This document shows positions 23,874 to 36,199 of a stretch of DNA of 64,000 nucleotides, piece after piece; positions within the stretch are counted from its first letter, which is position 1, and every line of letters begins with the position of its first letter. Both the position numbers and the translations under genes were made by a program. Origin of the DNA: Thermincola carboxydiphila (GTDB lineage Bacteria; Bacillota; Thermincolia; Thermincolales; UBA2595). Under the pieces are notes generated by a model that was not told the DNA's origin, did not search any database, and was given only the letters and a program-made list of their open reading frames with translations. Location: the NCBI GenBank assembly GCA_016841325.1, contig JAENZJ010000018.1, positions 1 to 64,000 of the forward strand. The letters are read 5' to 3'.

Positions 23874-24413
23874 ATGGCACGTCTGAAAGAGAAATATGCT
23901 AATGAAACAATTATCAAGCTGAAGGAGAAATTCGGCTATAAGAATATTATGCAGGTACCCAAACTTGAAAAAGTTGTGATTAACATGGGCCTAGGTGAAG
24001 CCATCCAGAATCCCAAGGCAATTGATGCTGCTGTTGGTGATCTGTCCATAATTACCGGGCAGAGACCGGTGGTCACCAGGGCCAAAAAGTCTATTGCCGG
24101 TTTTAAGCTCAGGGAAGGAATGCCGATTGGCTGTAAAGTTACCCTGAGGGGAGAACGGATGTATGAATTTGTTGACAAACTGTTCAACATTGCCCTTCCC
24201 AGGGTAAGGGACTTCCGCGGGGTATCAGGCAAGGCTTTTGACGGCCGGGGCAACTATACCCTGGGTATCAGGGAACAGCTGATATTTCCGGAGATTGAAT
24301 ATGATAAGGTTGATAAAGTACGGGGTATGGATATAGTTTTTGTTACCAGCGCCAGAACGGATGAGGAAGCTAAGGAGTTGCTTGCCCAGTTAGGGATGCC
24401 ATTCAGGGACTGA
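23874..24413 (+). CDS. rplE: 50S ribosomal protein L5
   Basis: [20 protein letters not shown]. Confidence 0.97.
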   Translation: MARLKEKYANETIIKLKEKFGYKNIMQVPKLEKVVINMGLGEAIQNPKAIDAAVGDLSIITGQRPVVTRAKKSIAGFKLREGMPIGCKVTLRGERMYEFVDKLFNIALPRVRDFRGVSGKAFDGRGNYTLGIREQLIFPEIEYDKVDKVRGMDIVFVTSARTDEEAKELLAQLGMPFRD

Positions 24414-24448
24414 TAAAACCATAATAACCGTAAGGAGGGAAATCAATA

Positions 24449-24634
24449 ATGGCCAAAAAGTCAATGATGGTGAAAATGGACCGTAAACCCAAGTTCTCAG
24501 TACGCGGGTACAATAGATGCAAAATCTGTGGCAGGCCCCATGCTTATATGAGGAAATTCGGTATCTGCCGTATTTGTTTCCGTGAGCGTGCTTACAGAGG
24601 AGAAATTCCGGGAGTGAAGAAGGCCAGCTGGTAA
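24449..24634 (+). CDS. rpsZ: 30S ribosomal protein S14 type Z
   Basis: 61 aa with [23 protein letters not shown] zinc motif. Confidence 0.96.
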   Translation: MAKKSMMVKMDRKPKFSVRGYNRCKICGRPHAYMRKFGICRICFRERAYRGEIPGVKKASW

Positions 24635-24658
24635 TCATGGAAAGGGGGTTAAATTGAT

Positions 24659-25057
24659 ATGGTAATGACAGATCCTGTTGCGGACTTTCTGACCAGAGTC
24701 CGGAACGCTAACATGGTACACCACGAGAGAGTGGAAATACCGGCATCCAAAATGAAAAAGGCCATTGCGGAAATCTTTAAGTCCGAGGGCTATATCAAGG
24801 ACTGTGAATTCATAGATGACGGTAAGCAGGGTATAATCAGGATCTATCTTAAGTATGGTCCTAACAAGGAAAAGGTAATCACCGGCTTAAAGCGTATCAG
24901 TAAGCCAGGTTTGCGCGTATATGCTAAAAAAGACGAAGTTCCCAAGGTCCTGGGCGGTCTGGGTACTGCAGTAATTTCCACTTCCCGTGGAGTGATGGCA
25001 GACCGTGATGCCAGAAAGCAGGGACTAGGCGGAGAAGTAATCTGTTATATCTGGTAA
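24659..25057 (+). CDS. rpsH: 30S ribosomal protein S8
   Basis: [32 protein letters not shown]. Confidence 0.97.
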   Translation: MVMTDPVADFLTRVRNANMVHHERVEIPASKMKKAIAEIFKSEGYIKDCEFIDDGKQGIIRIYLKYGPNKEKVITGLKRISKPGLRVYAKKDEVPKVLGGLGTAVISTSRGVMADRDARKQGLGGEVICYIW

Positions 25058-25111
25058 ACAGGCACGATATATGATATTTCGGTACAAATATAGTGCACAG
25101 GAGGTGTAATC

Positions 25112-25654
25112 ATGTCCAGGATAGGTAGAATGCCCATAACTGTCCCCCAGGGGGTTGATATAAAGATTGAGGGCAATGTTGTAACAGTCAAAGGGCCTAA
25201 CGGACAACTCACCAAAAAGGTCCATAATGACATGATCCTGGAACTCGAAGATGGTCAGCTTTTAGTAAAAAGACCAAGTGAAGAGAAGTTCCATAAGTCA
25301 CTGCACGGGTTGACAAGAAGCCTGTTAAACAACATGGTTGAGGGAGTAACCAAAGGCTTTCAGAAGTCTCTTGACCTGGTAGGTGTCGGCTACAGGGCTG
25401 CCAAACAGGGTAATAAACTGGTACTTACCGTTGGTTATTCACATCCCGTGGAGATTGAACCCAAAGAAGGTATTGAGATTGAAGTACCTGCAGCTACAAA
25501 GGTAGTTGTAAAGGGCGCTGACAAGGAAGCTGTCGGGGCTCTGGCAGCAAATATCCGGAAAGTCCGGCCGCCCGAACCATACAAGGGCAAGGGAATCAAG
25601 TATGATACTGAGCGTATCCGCCGTAAGGCCGGTAAGGCTGGGACCAAGAAATAA
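25112..25654 (+). CDS. rplF: 50S ribosomal protein L6
   Basis: [27 protein letters not shown]. Confidence 0.97.
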   Translation: MSRIGRMPITVPQGVDIKIEGNVVTVKGPNGQLTKKVHNDMILELEDGQLLVKRPSEEKFHKSLHGLTRSLLNNMVEGVTKGFQKSLDLVGVGYRAAKQGNKLVLTVGYSHPVEIEPKEGIEIEVPAATKVVVKGADKEAVGALAANIRKVRPPEPYKGKGIKYDTERIRRKAGKAGTKK

Positions 25655-25698
25655 CAGCCGTTATATAACAGCTTGTTAGCAGAAAGGAGTGAAACCCT

Positions 25699-26049
25699 TT
25701 GTTCAAGCAAGTAGACAGAAAGGCTGAAAACAAGAAAAGACACCTTCGGGTTCGCCGCAAAGTAAAAGGTACTGCTGAGCGCCCGAGGTTAAATGTTTAC
25801 AGAAGCCTGAACAATATTTATGCCCAGATTATAGATGATACCAAGGGAGTTACCCTGGTAGCCGCATCTTCCCTGGAAGACGGTAAAGGCGGCAATATTG
25901 AGGCAGCTAAGGCTGTGGGCAAATCCATAGCTGCCAAAGCCGTGGATAAAGGTATTAAACAGGTAGTATTTGACCGGGGAGGACATATTTATCACGGACG
26001 TATCAAGGCACTGGCTGAAGCGGCCAGGGAAGCCGGTCTGGAATTTTAA
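25699..26049 (+). CDS. rplR: 50S ribosomal protein L18
   Basis: [37 protein letters not shown] start. Confidence 0.96.
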   Translation: MFKQVDRKAENKKRHLRVRRKVKGTAERPRLNVYRSLNNIYAQIIDDTKGVTLVAASSLEDGKGGNIEAAKAVGKSIAAKAVDKGIKQVVFDRGGHIYHGRIKALAEAAREAGLEF

Positions 26050-26073
26050 CTCTTTAAGCAAGGAGGGAAATTA

Positions 26074-26574
26074 ATGGCTCGGATTGATGCCAGCAAACTT
26101 GAAATATCCGAAAAAGTAGTCAGCATAAATCGTGTTGCCAAGGTCGTTAAGGGTGGACGCCGCTTTAGCTTCAGCGCTCTGGTGGTTGTCGGTGATAATG
26201 ACGGGCACGTAGGGTCCGGCCTGGGTAAAGCAGGCGAGGTCCCGGAATCCATTCGTAAGGGCATAGAAGATGCCAAGAAAAAAATGATCGAGGTTCCGCT
26301 GGTAGGGACTACTATTCCACATGAAGTGGTCGGCCGTTTCGGGGCAGGCAAGGTTCTGCTGAAACCTGCCGCACCCGGTACCGGTGTTATCGCCGGCGGT
26401 CCTGTCAGGGCGATTCTTGAACTGGCAGGGGTAAAAGATATCCTTACTAAGTCCCTTGGTTCAAATAATGCGCACAACATGGTTAATGCTACCATGGACG
26501 CCCTTAAGAACCTGAAGCGTGCCGAAGATGTAGCCAAACTTCGTGGCAAGACCGTAGAAGAGCTTTTAGGTTAG
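26074..26574 (+). CDS. rpsE: 30S ribosomal protein S5
   Basis: [35 protein letters not shown]. Confidence 0.97.
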   Translation: MARIDASKLEISEKVVSINRVAKVVKGGRRFSFSALVVVGDNDGHVGSGLGKAGEVPESIRKGIEDAKKKMIEVPLVGTTIPHEVVGRFGAGKVLLKPAAPGTGVIAGGPVRAILELAGVKDILTKSLGSNNAHNMVNATMDALKNLKRAEDVAKLRGKTVEELLG

Positions 26575-26587
26575 GGGGTAGTTGGAG

Positions 26588-26770
26588 ATGGCGAAACTGA
26601 AAGTTACCTTGGTTAAAAGTGTAATCGGAAGTTCCGAATCCCAGAAGGCAACTGTTAAGACCCTGGGATTAAAGAAGATTAACAGCATAGCGGAGCATAG
26701 TGACACACCGCAGATTCGCGGCATGCTGCGTAAGGTAAACCATCTGGTAAAAGTCGAAGAAACGGAGTAG
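26588..26770 (+). CDS. rpmD: 50S ribosomal protein L30
   Basis: [31 protein letters not shown]. Confidence 0.95.
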   Translation: MAKLKVTLVKSVIGSSESQKATVKTLGLKKINSIAEHSDTPQIRGMLRKVNHLVKVEETE

Positions 26771-26781
26771 GAGGTGTAACC

Positions 26782-27222
26782 ATGGAACTACACAACCTGA
26801 AACCTGCCAAAGGGGCCAGGAAACAGCCTACCCGCAAAGGAAGGGGAATAGGTACAGGCCTGGGGAAAACTGCAGGCCGCGGCCACAAGGGACAGAAGGC
26901 CCGTTCCGGGAGCGGGGGTAAAGTAGGATTTGAAGGTGGACAGAAGCCTCTGATTCAGAGGGTCCCCAAAAGGGGTTTTCATAATAAGTGGGGCAAAGAG
27001 TATGCCGAAATTAACGTAGCTGTTCTGAACAGGTTTGATGATGGAGTGACGGTTACTGAGGAAGGCTTGAAGCAGGCAGGTATTGTTAAGAACATCAAAG
27101 ACGGAGTAAAGATACTTGGCAAGGGTAATTTAGAGAAATCACTTACTGTACAGGTTCGTGCCTTCAGCAAGTCTGCTGTGGAAAAGATTACCGCTGCCGG
27201 CGGAAAAGCCGAGGTGATTTAG
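26782..27222 (+). CDS. rplO: 50S ribosomal protein L15
   Basis: [41 protein letters not shown]. Confidence 0.97.
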   Translation: MELHNLKPAKGARKQPTRKGRGIGTGLGKTAGRGHKGQKARSGSGGKVGFEGGQKPLIQRVPKRGFHNKWGKEYAEINVAVLNRFDDGVTVTEEGLKQAGIVKNIKDGVKILGKGNLEKSLTVQVRAFSKSAVEKITAAGGKAEVI

Positions 27223-27223
27223 G

Positions 27224-28489
27224 TTGTTAGGAGCCTTAAAGAATTCTCTAAAAGCAGGAGATTTGCGAAACAGGATTCTTTTTACCTTGATGATGTTCTT
27301 TGTTTTCAGAATCGGGGCACATATCCCGACACCGGGGATAAATGCAGATGCTATGGATGCATTGATCAAGGGTGGCAGCATCCTGGGATTCTTTGATGTT
27401 ATTTCCGGAGGAGCCTTTAAAAGGTTTTCCATATTTGCGATGAGTATTACTCCTTATATTAATGCCTCAATCATAATGCAGCTTTTGACAGTTGTTATTC
27501 CAAAACTTGAGCAGCTGTCAAAAGAAGGTGAGGAAGGCAGGAAGAAAATGACCCAGTATATCAGGTATGGTACTGTAGTCCTGGCATTCATCCAGGCTAT
27601 CGGGATGGCCTTTACCCTGCGGGCGGCAGGTGCCCTGATCAATCCGGGTATTGGTTCCTACCTGATGATAGCTGTAACACTTACAGCCGGAACTGCATTT
27701 CTTATGTGGCTGGGTGAGCAGATTACTGAAAAAGGCATTGGAAACGGAATTTCACTGATAATTTTTGCCGGAATCGTGGCAGCGCTTCCCGGTGCTCTTT
27801 ACAGGATATATCAAGGACTGACTGCGGGGACGATTAATATTTTCAGTGTGATTTTCCTGGTTGTCATTGCAGCACTGGTCATTGCCGCAATAGTAGCAGT
27901 AAATGAAGGGCAGCGCAGGATCCCGGTGCAGTATGCCAAAAGGGTTGTTGGCCGGCGCGTATATGGTGGGCAGAGCACCCATATACCTCTTAAGGTAAAC
28001 CAGGCAGGTGTTATTCCGGTAATTTTTGCATCTTCAATTTTGCTCTTCCCGACGACGATAGCGCAGTTTTTCCAGTCTGCCAAGATTTCACAGTGGATTT
28101 TGGATGTGTTCAGGTGGGGCGGCCCGACTCACACCATATTGTACGCAGTGTTTATCATATTTTTCACCTATTTTTATACAGCGATTACATTTAACCCTGT
28201 TGACGTGGCAGACAATATGAAGAAACACGGCGGATTTATACCCGGACTGAGACCGGGGCGGCCAACAGCCGAATACCTGGATAAGATACTTACAAGGGTT
28301 ACTCTTTCAGGTGCCGTATTTTTGGCATTGATCGCAATTTTGCCAACCTTTGTATTACTTGCCACTAAAATTGAGAACGTGTATTTCGGTGGCACCGGAC
28401 TTCTCATAGTTGTGGGTGTGGCCCTTGAGACCATGAAACAGATTGAATCTCACCTGCTGATGAGGCATTATCAAGGGTTTATGAAATAG
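27224..28489 (+). CDS. secY: Preprotein translocase subunit SecY
   Basis: Polytopic; GGAFKRFSIFAMSITPYINASIIMQLL, VGRRVYGGQSTHIPLKVNQAGVIPVIFA. Confidence 0.97.
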   Translation: MLGALKNSLKAGDLRNRILFTLMMFFVFRIGAHIPTPGINADAMDALIKGGSILGFFDVISGGAFKRFSIFAMSITPYINASIIMQLLTVVIPKLEQLSKEGEEGRKKMTQYIRYGTVVLAFIQAIGMAFTLRAAGALINPGIGSYLMIAVTLTAGTAFLMWLGEQITEKGIGNGISLIIFAGIVAALPGALYRIYQGLTAGTINIFSVIFLVVIAALVIAAIVAVNEGQRRIPVQYAKRVVGRRVYGGQSTHIPLKVNQAGVIPVIFASSILLFPTTIAQFFQSAKISQWILDVFRWGGPTHTILYAVFIIFFTYFYTAITFNPVDVADNMKKHGGFIPGLRPGRPTAEYLDKILTRVTLSGAVFLALIAILPTFVLLATKIENVYFGGTGLLIVVGVALETMKQIESHLLMRHYQGFMK

Positions 28490-28499
28490 TTAGGAGCGA

Positions 28500-29252
28500 A
28501 TGTCCGTGATTGTTTGTAAATCTGACCGTGAACTTGATTATATGAGAGATGCGGGCAGAATAGTCGCCCAGGCTCACGAAGAAATTAAGAGAGTGGTCAG
28601 GCCGGATGTCACCACACTGGAACTGGATAAGATAGCTGAAGATTTTATCATTGCCAGTGGTGCCAGGCCAGCCTTCAAAGGTTATCATGGTTTTCCGGCA
28701 TCCATATGTGCTTCGGTGAATGAACAGGTGGTTCACGGTATCCCTGGTTTAAGAAAATTGGAAAATGGGGATATTATTAGTATTGACATTGGAGCGGAAA
28801 TAAATGGATATTATGGAGATGCTGCCCTGACCCACCCGATTGGGGAGGTCAGTGATGAGGCGATGGATCTGATCAGGGTTACCGAGGAAGCCCTGTTTAC
28901 AGGGATCAGCAAAGCAGTTGACGGTAACCGCTTAAGCGACATTTCCCACAGTATCCAGACCTTTGTTGAAGGAAAGGGTTATTCGGTTGTCAGGGATTAT
29001 GTTGGACACGGAATTGGCAGCCAGATGCATGAAGAACCGCAGGTACCTAATTTCGGCAGGCCGGGCCGCGGCCCGAGGCTCAGGCCCGGAATGACACTGG
29101 CTATAGAACCCATGGTTAATCAGGGCACATATGAAGTCATGACCCTGGGGGACAACTGGACAGTCATTACCAAGGACAGAAAACTGTCTGCCCATTTTGA
29201 ACACTCAGTTGCGATAACTGATAAACTGCCTGAAATCCTTACCAAGGTGTAA
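28500..29252 (+). CDS. map: Methionine aminopeptidase type I
   Basis: [44 protein letters not shown]. Confidence 0.97.
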   Translation: MSVIVCKSDRELDYMRDAGRIVAQAHEEIKRVVRPDVTTLELDKIAEDFIIASGARPAFKGYHGFPASICASVNEQVVHGIPGLRKLENGDIISIDIGAEINGYYGDAALTHPIGEVSDEAMDLIRVTEEALFTGISKAVDGNRLSDISHSIQTFVEGKGYSVVRDYVGHGIGSQMHEEPQVPNFGRPGRGPRLRPGMTLAIEPMVNQGTYEVMTLGDNWTVITKDRKLSAHFEHSVAITDKLPEILTKV

Positions 29253-29285
29253 GCGTAATTTATTACGGCAGATTTCAGGAGGTGT

Positions 29286-29573
29286 TTGGCAGTAATGGAT
29301 AATGTACAGATAGGCCAACTGGTTAGGTCCTCTGCAGGTCGAGACAAGGGGAAGTTATATTTGATTTATGATCTGCTTGATGAAGCCTTTGTTCGGGTAA
29401 TAGATGGCGAAAAAAAGAGACTGATAAATCCCAAGAGAAAGAATATTAAACACCTTGAATTTCTTCCTGTAAGAGCTGATGGTATTGCTGAAAAACTGAT
29501 CAGGGGGGAACCCGTTACAGAGAAAGAAATCTCCGAAACTATCAGGACCTTGGGGTTAAGCCATACAGATTGA
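29286..29573 (+). CDS. KOW-domain RNA-binding protein (L14e-like) in the spc-alpha junction
   Basis: [54 protein letters not shown]; likely start 29295. Confidence 0.8.
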   Translation: MAVMDNVQIGQLVRSSAGRDKGKLYLIYDLLDEAFVRVIDGEKKRLINPKRKNIKHLEFLPVRADGIAEKLIRGEPVTEKEISETIRTLGLSHTD

Positions 29574-29604
29574 AAAGTCGAACAAAAGGGAGGGTGTTTG
29601 CCTA

Positions 29605-29962
<358 letters not shown>

Positions 29963-29990
29963 AAAATTGTAAAAGACGGAGGTGCACATA

Positions 29991-30362
29991 ATGGCGAGAA
30001 TTGCAGGGGTTGACTTACCCCGGGAAAAACGTGTGGAAATTGCTCTGACATATATTTTTGGGATCGGGCGCTCTGTCTCCAAGCAGATCATGGCAGAAAC
30101 CGGGATAAACCCTGATACCCGGGTCAGAGACCTGACTGAAGAAGAAATTGCCAAGCTAAGGGAATATATTGACAAAAACCTGAGAGTTGAAGGTGACCTC
30201 AGAAGGGATATCTCACTGAGCATCAAGCGGCTGATGGAAATCGGGTGCTATCGTGGGATACGCCACCGCCGGGGACTGCCTGTCCGCGGCCAAAAGACCA
30301 AGACTAATGCCAGGACCAGAAAAGGTCCCAAAAAGACTGTTGGCGTACGCCGCAAGAAATAG
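29991..30362 (+). CDS. rpsM: 30S ribosomal protein S13
   Basis: [28 protein letters not shown]. Confidence 0.97.
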   Translation: MARIAGVDLPREKRVEIALTYIFGIGRSVSKQIMAETGINPDTRVRDLTEEEIAKLREYIDKNLRVEGDLRRDISLSIKRLMEIGCYRGIRHRRGLPVRGQKTKTNARTRKGPKKTVGVRRKK

Positions 30363-30378
30363 TAAGGGGGGATAAAGG

Positions 30379-30765
30379 ATGGCTCGTAGAGTTAGAACCA
30401 GACGTAAGGAACGGAAAAATATTGAACGTGGTGTGGCCCATATCAAATCTACCTTTAATAATACCATTATCACCATTACAGACCCCAACGGGAATTGTGT
30501 GTCATGGTCTAGTGCGGGGACACTGGGATTTAAAGGTTCCAGGAAGAGTACTCCCTTTGCTGCCCAGATGGCGGCAGAATCTGCTGCCAAAGAGGCTATG
30601 GACCACGGGATGAAGGAAATAGAGGTTTTTGTAAAAGGACCGGGTGCCGGAAGGGAAGCAGCTATCAGGGCTATTCAGGCTGCGGGTCTGGAAGTCAATA
30701 TGATTAAGGATGTTACCCCGATTCCCCACAACGGCTGCCGTCCGCCAAAGAGAAGAAGAGTTTAG
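30379..30765 (+). CDS. rpsK: 30S ribosomal protein S11
   Basis: [46 protein letters not shown]. Confidence 0.97.
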   Translation: MARRVRTRRKERKNIERGVAHIKSTFNNTIITITDPNGNCVSWSSAGTLGFKGSRKSTPFAAQMAAESAAKEAMDHGMKEIEVFVKGPGAGREAAIRAIQAAGLEVNMIKDVTPIPHNGCRPPKRRRV

Positions 30766-30781
30766 GAGGTGTTGACACAGG

Positions 30782-31408
30782 ATGGCTAGATACAATGGAC
30801 CTGTTTGCAGATTATGCCGCAGGGAAGGTGCCAAATTATATCTTAAAGGTGACAGGTGCTATACCAATAAATGTGCTATTGACAGGAGAGGCTATGCCCC
30901 AGGTGAACACGGACAGAGCAGGAAAAAAGTTTCCGAATACGGTATTCAGCTCAGGGAGAAGCAGAAGGCCCGCCGGATTTACGGTATTCTGGAAACACAA
31001 TTCCGGAATTATTTCGAAAAAGCCGAACGCCAGAAGGGGGTTACCGGTGAGAACCTTCTCAGGCTGCTGGAAAGGCGACTTGACAATGTTGTTTACCGTA
31101 TGGGCTATGCAGGTTCGCGCACTGAGGCCAGGCAGTTGGTCCGCCATGGTCACTTTACCGTAAACGGAAGAAAAGTGAACATACCTTCATTTCTGGTAAA
31201 GATTGGAGATGTCGTCGAGATTCGTGAAAATAGCCGTGAATCCAACAGGATTAAGGAACTCGCGGAGCAGGCAGCAAGGAAAACCCCGCCGGCATGGCTC
31301 GAGGTATCTGCTGACCAGTTTACAGGAAAGGTGGTTGCTATTCCTTCTCGGGAAGAAATTGATGTACCTATCGAGGAACACCTTATTGTAGAGCTGTACT
31401 CCAGGTAA
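30782..31408 (+). CDS. rpsD: 30S ribosomal protein S4
   Basis: [45 protein letters not shown]. Confidence 0.97.
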   Translation: MARYNGPVCRLCRREGAKLYLKGDRCYTNKCAIDRRGYAPGEHGQSRKKVSEYGIQLREKQKARRIYGILETQFRNYFEKAERQKGVTGENLLRLLERRLDNVVYRMGYAGSRTEARQLVRHGHFTVNGRKVNIPSFLVKIGDVVEIRENSRESNRIKELAEQAARKTPPAWLEVSADQFTGKVVAIPSREEIDVPIEEHLIVELYSR

Positions 31409-31446
31409 TCAACCAAAGTTTCAAGTCTCGAGAAGGAGGGTCACTT

Positions 31447-32385
31447 ATGTTGGAGATCGAAAAGCCCAAAATAGAGTGTGTGGAACTGATTGATGATTAT
31501 GGTAAGTTTGTGGTTGAACCCCTGGAGAGAGGTTATGGAATAACCCTGGGTAACTCTCTAAGACGCATCCTGCTGTCTTCATTGCCCGGAGCTGCAGTTA
31601 CCTCAGTAAGGATTGACGGTGTTTTACATGAATTCTCTACAGTACCGGGAGTGGTTGAGGATGTCACTGATATCATTCTTAACCTGAAGGGTCTTTGTAT
31701 TAAGATGCATACTGATGAAGAACGGGTCCTGCGGATTGAAACCGAAGAACCGGGAGTAGTTACTGCAGGTGACATTATTACAGATGCAGATGTTGAGATA
31801 CTCAATCCTGAACTTAAGATTGCCACTATATCTGAAGGCCGGTTATTCATGGAGATTACTGTTGCCAAGGGCAGGGGTTATGTCCCTGCTGAGAAGAATA
31901 AAAAAGAGGACCATGTCATTGGCGTGATCCCTGTTGATTCCGCGTTTACCCCGGTGCGGAAGGTGAATTATTATATTGAGGATACCAGGGTGGGACAGAT
32001 TACCGACTATGACAAACTTACCCTGGAAGTATGGACAAACGGCAGTATCAGGCCTGATGAGGCTACCAGCCTTTCGGCCAAGATATTGAGCGAGTACCTG
32101 AGGCAGTTTATTGGCCTGACCGAGACAGTTAATGATGTAGAAATAATGGTAGAAAAAGAAGAAGAGGAAAAAGACAAAATACTTGAAATGACCATAGAGG
32201 AACTTGACTTGTCGGTAAGGTCTTATAACTGCCTTAAAAGGGCTGGAATAAATACAGTCGAAGAGCTGACACAGCGTACTGAAGAGGACATGATCAAGGT
32301 GCGCAACCTTGGCAAGAAGTCCCTTGAAGAGGTTATCAACAAGATGCATGAACTGGGTCTTTCCCTGAAGGAATCAGAAGAATAA
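31447..32385 (+). CDS. rpoA: DNA-directed RNA polymerase subunit alpha
   Basis: [41 protein letters not shown]; alpha-[20 protein letters not shown]. Confidence 0.98.
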   Translation: MLEIEKPKIECVELIDDYGKFVVEPLERGYGITLGNSLRRILLSSLPGAAVTSVRIDGVLHEFSTVPGVVEDVTDIILNLKGLCIKMHTDEERVLRIETEEPGVVTAGDIITDADVEILNPELKIATISEGRLFMEITVAKGRGYVPAEKNKKEDHVIGVIPVDSAFTPVRKVNYYIEDTRVGQITDYDKLTLEVWTNGSIRPDEATSLSAKILSEYLRQFIGLTETVNDVEIMVEKEEEEKDKILEMTIEELDLSVRSYNCLKRAGINTVEELTQRTEEDMIKVRNLGKKSLEEVINKMHELGLSLKESEE

Positions 32386-32405
32386 GACAGGAGGGGGGAA
32401 ACAAA

Positions 32406-32744
32406 ATGGCATTTCCCAAACTGGGCATTCCGACCGATCACAGGAAAGCTCTGGTACGTAACATGGTTACTTCCTTGCTTCGTGAAGAACGGGTCCAGAC
32501 CACAGCAGCCCGCGCCAGGTCTGTAAGCCGCGTCACGGAGAAGATGATTACCCTGGCCAAACGGGGTGACTTACATGCCCGCAGGCAGGCAATGCAGTTT
32601 ATCTATGATGAAGATGTTGTCAAAAAACTGTTTGATGTACTGGCAACTAAATATGCCGACCGGCAGGGTGGCTATACCAGGACTATTAAGGTAGGCCAGC
32701 GCCGCGGTGATGCTGCTGAGATGGTAATACTGGAACTGGTATAA
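32406..32744 (+). CDS. rplQ: 50S ribosomal protein L17
   Basis: [33 protein letters not shown]. Confidence 0.95.
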   Translation: MAFPKLGIPTDHRKALVRNMVTSLLREERVQTTAARARSVSRVTEKMITLAKRGDLHARRQAMQFIYDEDVVKKLFDVLATKYADRQGGYTRTIKVGQRRGDAAEMVILELV

Positions 32745-32875
32745 TCAGAACATGAGTGAGGTCAGGATGGTTTACTGAAGAATTATGTAAACAATTCCTG
32801 GCTTCTGTTTTTTATTTAATATTTTCGGCTGCGCCAAATATAATGATTGATATATAATGGTAGTGTGGTGAGAGT

Positions 32876-33730
32876 ATGTGTCCTATTGTCAGTATCAGGG
32901 ATGTCAGCTTCTGGTATACCAGGGAAAAGGAAAAAGATAATGAATTTCAATCTGCGGGAAACCATGTGCTTTCAGAAATCAACCTGGATATCAGCCGGGG
33001 TGAATTTATAGCCCTGGTGGGGCCTAACGGGTGTGGCAAATCAACACTGGTAAGGCTGATAAACGGCCTTTTACTGCCTAGCACCGGCAGTGTGACAGTA
33101 GATGGCCTTGACACGGGTAATAAGAATAACCTCCCTGCAGTCAGGAGAAAAGTAGGCATGGTTTTTCAGAACCCGGATACCCAGTTATTCGCCTCTGTTG
33201 TCGAAGAGGATGTTGCCTTTGGCGTGGAAAATCTGTGCCTGCCCCGGGCTGAGATCAGACAGAGAGTTGACTGGGCATTGGAACAGGTGGGTATGCAGGA
33301 TTACCGGAATTATCCCCCGCACAGGTTGTCAGGAGGGCAGAAACAGAAGGTGGCTATTGCCGGTGTACTCGCTATGCGCCCGGATTGCATCGTCCTTGAT
33401 GAACCGACTTCAATGCTGGACCCAGGAAGCAAAAAAGAAGTCCTGACAGCGGTAAGGGACCTGAACAGCCGGCATCAAATCACGGTTATCTATGTGACTC
33501 ACGATATGAGTGAAACTGTAATGTGTAACCGCATCATTGCCATGGTGCGCGGCAGGACCGTATTTGAAGGCAAACCCCGGGATTTTTTTGCGGATCAGGG
33601 AGCCCTTAGTGCAACAGGCCTGGAAGCGCCGCCGGTGCAAAAACTCGTTAACTCATTAAGGGAAAGAGGTATCCGGTTACCTGCAGACATTAATTCTTCG
33701 AAAGAACTGGTGGATTTTATATGTCGATAG
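32876..33730 (+). CDS. ecfA1: ECF transporter energizing ATPase EcfA1
   Basis: Walker A GPNGCGKSTL, LSGGQKQKVAIAGVLAMRPDCIVLDEPT; downstream of rplQ. Confidence 0.92.
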   Translation: MCPIVSIRDVSFWYTREKEKDNEFQSAGNHVLSEINLDISRGEFIALVGPNGCGKSTLVRLINGLLLPSTGSVTVDGLDTGNKNNLPAVRRKVGMVFQNPDTQLFASVVEEDVAFGVENLCLPRAEIRQRVDWALEQVGMQDYRNYPPHRLSGGQKQKVAIAGVLAMRPDCIVLDEPTSMLDPGSKKEVLTAVRDLNSRHQITVIYVTHDMSETVMCNRIIAMVRGRTVFEGKPRDFFADQGALSATGLEAPPVQKLVNSLRERGIRLPADINSSKELVDFICR

Positions 33731-34575
33731 AATTAAGAAATGTCAGCTATGTTTATTCAAAAGGCACCCCGTTTGCCAGACCTGGTATAAAAGGCATTAA
33801 TATACGGGCAGCCAGGGGTGAGTGGCTCGCCGTAATGGGGCCCACCGGGTCAGGGAAGTCCACCATGCTGCAGCATTTAAACGGGCTTCTGAAGCCTGAT
33901 TCGGGTGAAGTGCTATTAGATGATACAAACATACATTTATCTGCCGCAAGTTTGAGGGAGGCCAGGCAGAAAGTCGGCCTGGTTTTTCAGTATCCTGAAC
34001 ACCAGCTTTTCGGGGCCACTGTTTATGAGGAAATTGCCTATGGACCGGAGAATTACGGCTTTCCTGCCGGCGAAATTCCTGAAATAGTCAGGAAGGCTAT
34101 GGATACTGTGGGTCTGAGTTATGAGAAGTATAAATACCGCCAGCCCTACGAACTTAGCGGTGGGGAGAAGAGGCGGGTAGCCCTGGCGGGAGTGCTGGCA
34201 GCATCACCTGAAATCATAGTCCTTGATGAACCGACTGCCGGACTGGATGCTATAGGCAGACAGCTTCTGACAGAGACAATTACCGGTCTGAACTGCGCCC
34301 ATGGGAAAACCGTGATCTGGGTGACCCATGAAATTGCAGAAATAGCCCACCTTGCTGACAGGCTGCTGGTTTTAAATAAAGGTGAAGTAGTTGTCACAGG
34401 AAAAACACGTGAAGTGTTGACCAATCCCATTATGTCTGAATTGGGTCTTGATATCCCCCCGGCAGTGGCAATATCCGGGGAGCTGGGGGCAAGGGGTATC
34501 CCCGTCAGGGGACAGCCGGTCACCCTGGACGAAATCGGAGAGGAAATAATCAGGCTGGTAAAGGAAAAACTGTAA
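33721..34575 (+). CDS. ecfA2: ECF transporter energizing ATPase EcfA2
   Basis: GPTGSGKSTMLQHLNGLL, LSGGEKRRVALAGVLA; overlaps ecfA1. Confidence 0.92.
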   Translation: MSIELRNVSYVYSKGTPFARPGIKGINIRAARGEWLAVMGPTGSGKSTMLQHLNGLLKPDSGEVLLDDTNIHLSAASLREARQKVGLVFQYPEHQLFGATVYEEIAYGPENYGFPAGEIPEIVRKAMDTVGLSYEKYKYRQPYELSGGEKRRVALAGVLAASPEIIVLDEPTAGLDAIGRQLLTETITGLNCAHGKTVIWVTHEIAEIAHLADRLLVLNKGEVVVTGKTREVLTNPIMSELGLDIPPAVAISGELGARGIPVRGQPVTLDEIGEEIIRLVKEKL

Positions 34576-34610
34576 TTAATGCAAAAAATTATGATCAGGG
34601 TGTGGTACTA

Positions 34611-35402
34611 ATGGAAGGTATCGTTTTCGGACAATACGTACCGGGAAATTCACTGCTGCACAGGCTTGATCCGAGGACCAAAATTATTGTTTCAGCAATA
34701 CTGCTCTGGTTGGTATTTGTGGTGGAGACCCCTGCTGAATTCGCGGGATATGGCCTGTTTATCCTGCTGCTGTATGTAATCGGAGGTGTAGCCGGAAGTT
34801 TCCTCAAAGTTATGAAACCGGGCCTCTTTTTAATTGTCATTACCCTGGTCCTCAATATGACGTTTACCCCAGGTAAGGTTCTGTTCAACATAGGACCGGT
34901 GTCTGTTTCCCAAACAGGTCTGGAAAATGGACTCATCCTTGGTGTTAAAATCGTGTACCTTATCCTGCTTTCTTCCCTGGTGACACTGGTTACTTCACCG
35001 GTACGGATGACCGATGGGCTGGAACAGCTGATGAAACCGCTGCAGCGAGTCGGCCTCCCGGCCAGTGAGCTGGCCATGATGATTAATATTGCCCTGAGGT
35101 TCATTCCGACTTTTTGGGAAGAAACTGATAAAATAATCAAGGCCCAGAAGTCAAGGGGGGCAGATTTTGAAAGCTGGCGCCTGCAAAAACGGGCCAAGTA
35201 TATGACAGCCCTTTTGGTACCGCTGTTTGTAAGCTCCTTCCGTAAAGCTGATGAACTGGCACTGGCTATGGAGTCAAGGGGCTATGTGGTAGGTATGAAG
35301 AGGACCAGTCTGCACAAACTGGAGTTCAGAGCTGTGGATTTTGTGGTCCTGGCAGGTTTGGCAGTGGTTACAGGCTCATTTGTATTTTATAAATATTTTT
35401 GA
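34611..35402 (+). CDS. ecfT: ECF transporter transmembrane protein EcfT
   Basis: GQYVPGNSLLHRLDPRTKI, ALRFIPTFWEETDKIIKAQKSRGADF. Confidence 0.93.
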   Translation: MEGIVFGQYVPGNSLLHRLDPRTKIIVSAILLWLVFVVETPAEFAGYGLFILLLYVIGGVAGSFLKVMKPGLFLIVITLVLNMTFTPGKVLFNIGPVSVSQTGLENGLILGVKIVYLILLSSLVTLVTSPVRMTDGLEQLMKPLQRVGLPASELAMMINIALRFIPTFWEETDKIIKAQKSRGADFESWRLQKRAKYMTALLVPLFVSSFRKADELALAMESRGYVVGMKRTSLHKLEFRAVDFVVLAGLAVVTGSFVFYKYF

Positions 35403-35428
35403 AATCCTATTGAAATATTGTTGAAAGG

Positions 35429-36178
35429 ATGTCCACTGTTGTGAGGAATATCAAGGTACTGGTGGAGTATGACGGGACAAACTATCATGGCTTTCAGAGA
35501 CAGATAGATGATTTACCAACGATCCAGAAATCCCTTGAGGAAGCCCTGGGCCAACTGGTCAAACATCCGGTGACTGTGACCGGATCCGGCAGGACTGATG
35601 CCGGTGTCCATGCCCGGGGACAGGTGTTCAACTTTTTTACGGACTGCCGGATACCGGCAGAAAGGCTGCCCCTGGCCATGAACAGTCTGCTGCCCGGAGA
35701 CATAGCGGCAAAAGAAGCCCAGGAGGTTAGTCCCTCCTTTCATGCCCAGTTTTCAGCCAGGTCCAAGGTTTACCGGTACCATATTTATAATTCGCGCACC
35801 CCTTCGGCATTTGAAAGGCTATACAGCTACCATGTGCCTCAGGGGCTGGACATTGAAAAAATAAGGGCAGCGGCCGGTCACCTGGTTGGAGAACACGACT
35901 TTACCGCCTTCAGGGCGGCCGGGTCATGTGCCAGAACGTCTGTAAGACATGTTTACAGGCTTGATATTGAATATATGCCGCCTCACTTATATATAACCAT
36001 TGAGGCTAACGGCTTTTTATATAACATGGTCCGGATAATTACAGGGACACTGCTCTACGTGGGTAAAGGCAAACTGACACCGGATGAAGTAGGGGAATTT
36101 GTCAATTCAGGCAGGCGCGAGGAAGCGGGGCCGACAGCGCCGCCCCAGGGTCTGTGCCTGATGGAAGTGAAGTACTAG
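35429..36178 (+). CDS. truA: tRNA pseudouridine synthase A
   Basis: VEYDGTNYHGFQRQ, GSGRTDAGVHARGQV. Confidence 0.95.
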   Translation: MSTVVRNIKVLVEYDGTNYHGFQRQIDDLPTIQKSLEEALGQLVKHPVTVTGSGRTDAGVHARGQVFNFFTDCRIPAERLPLAMNSLLPGDIAAKEAQEVSPSFHAQFSARSKVYRYHIYNSRTPSAFERLYSYHVPQGLDIEKIRAAAGHLVGEHDFTAFRAAGSCARTSVRHVYRLDIEYMPPHLYITIEANGFLYNMVRIITGTLLYVGKGKLTPDEVGEFVNSGRREEAGPTAPPQGLCLMEVKY

Positions 36179-36199
36179 GACGGTTTGAGGAGTGGACTG

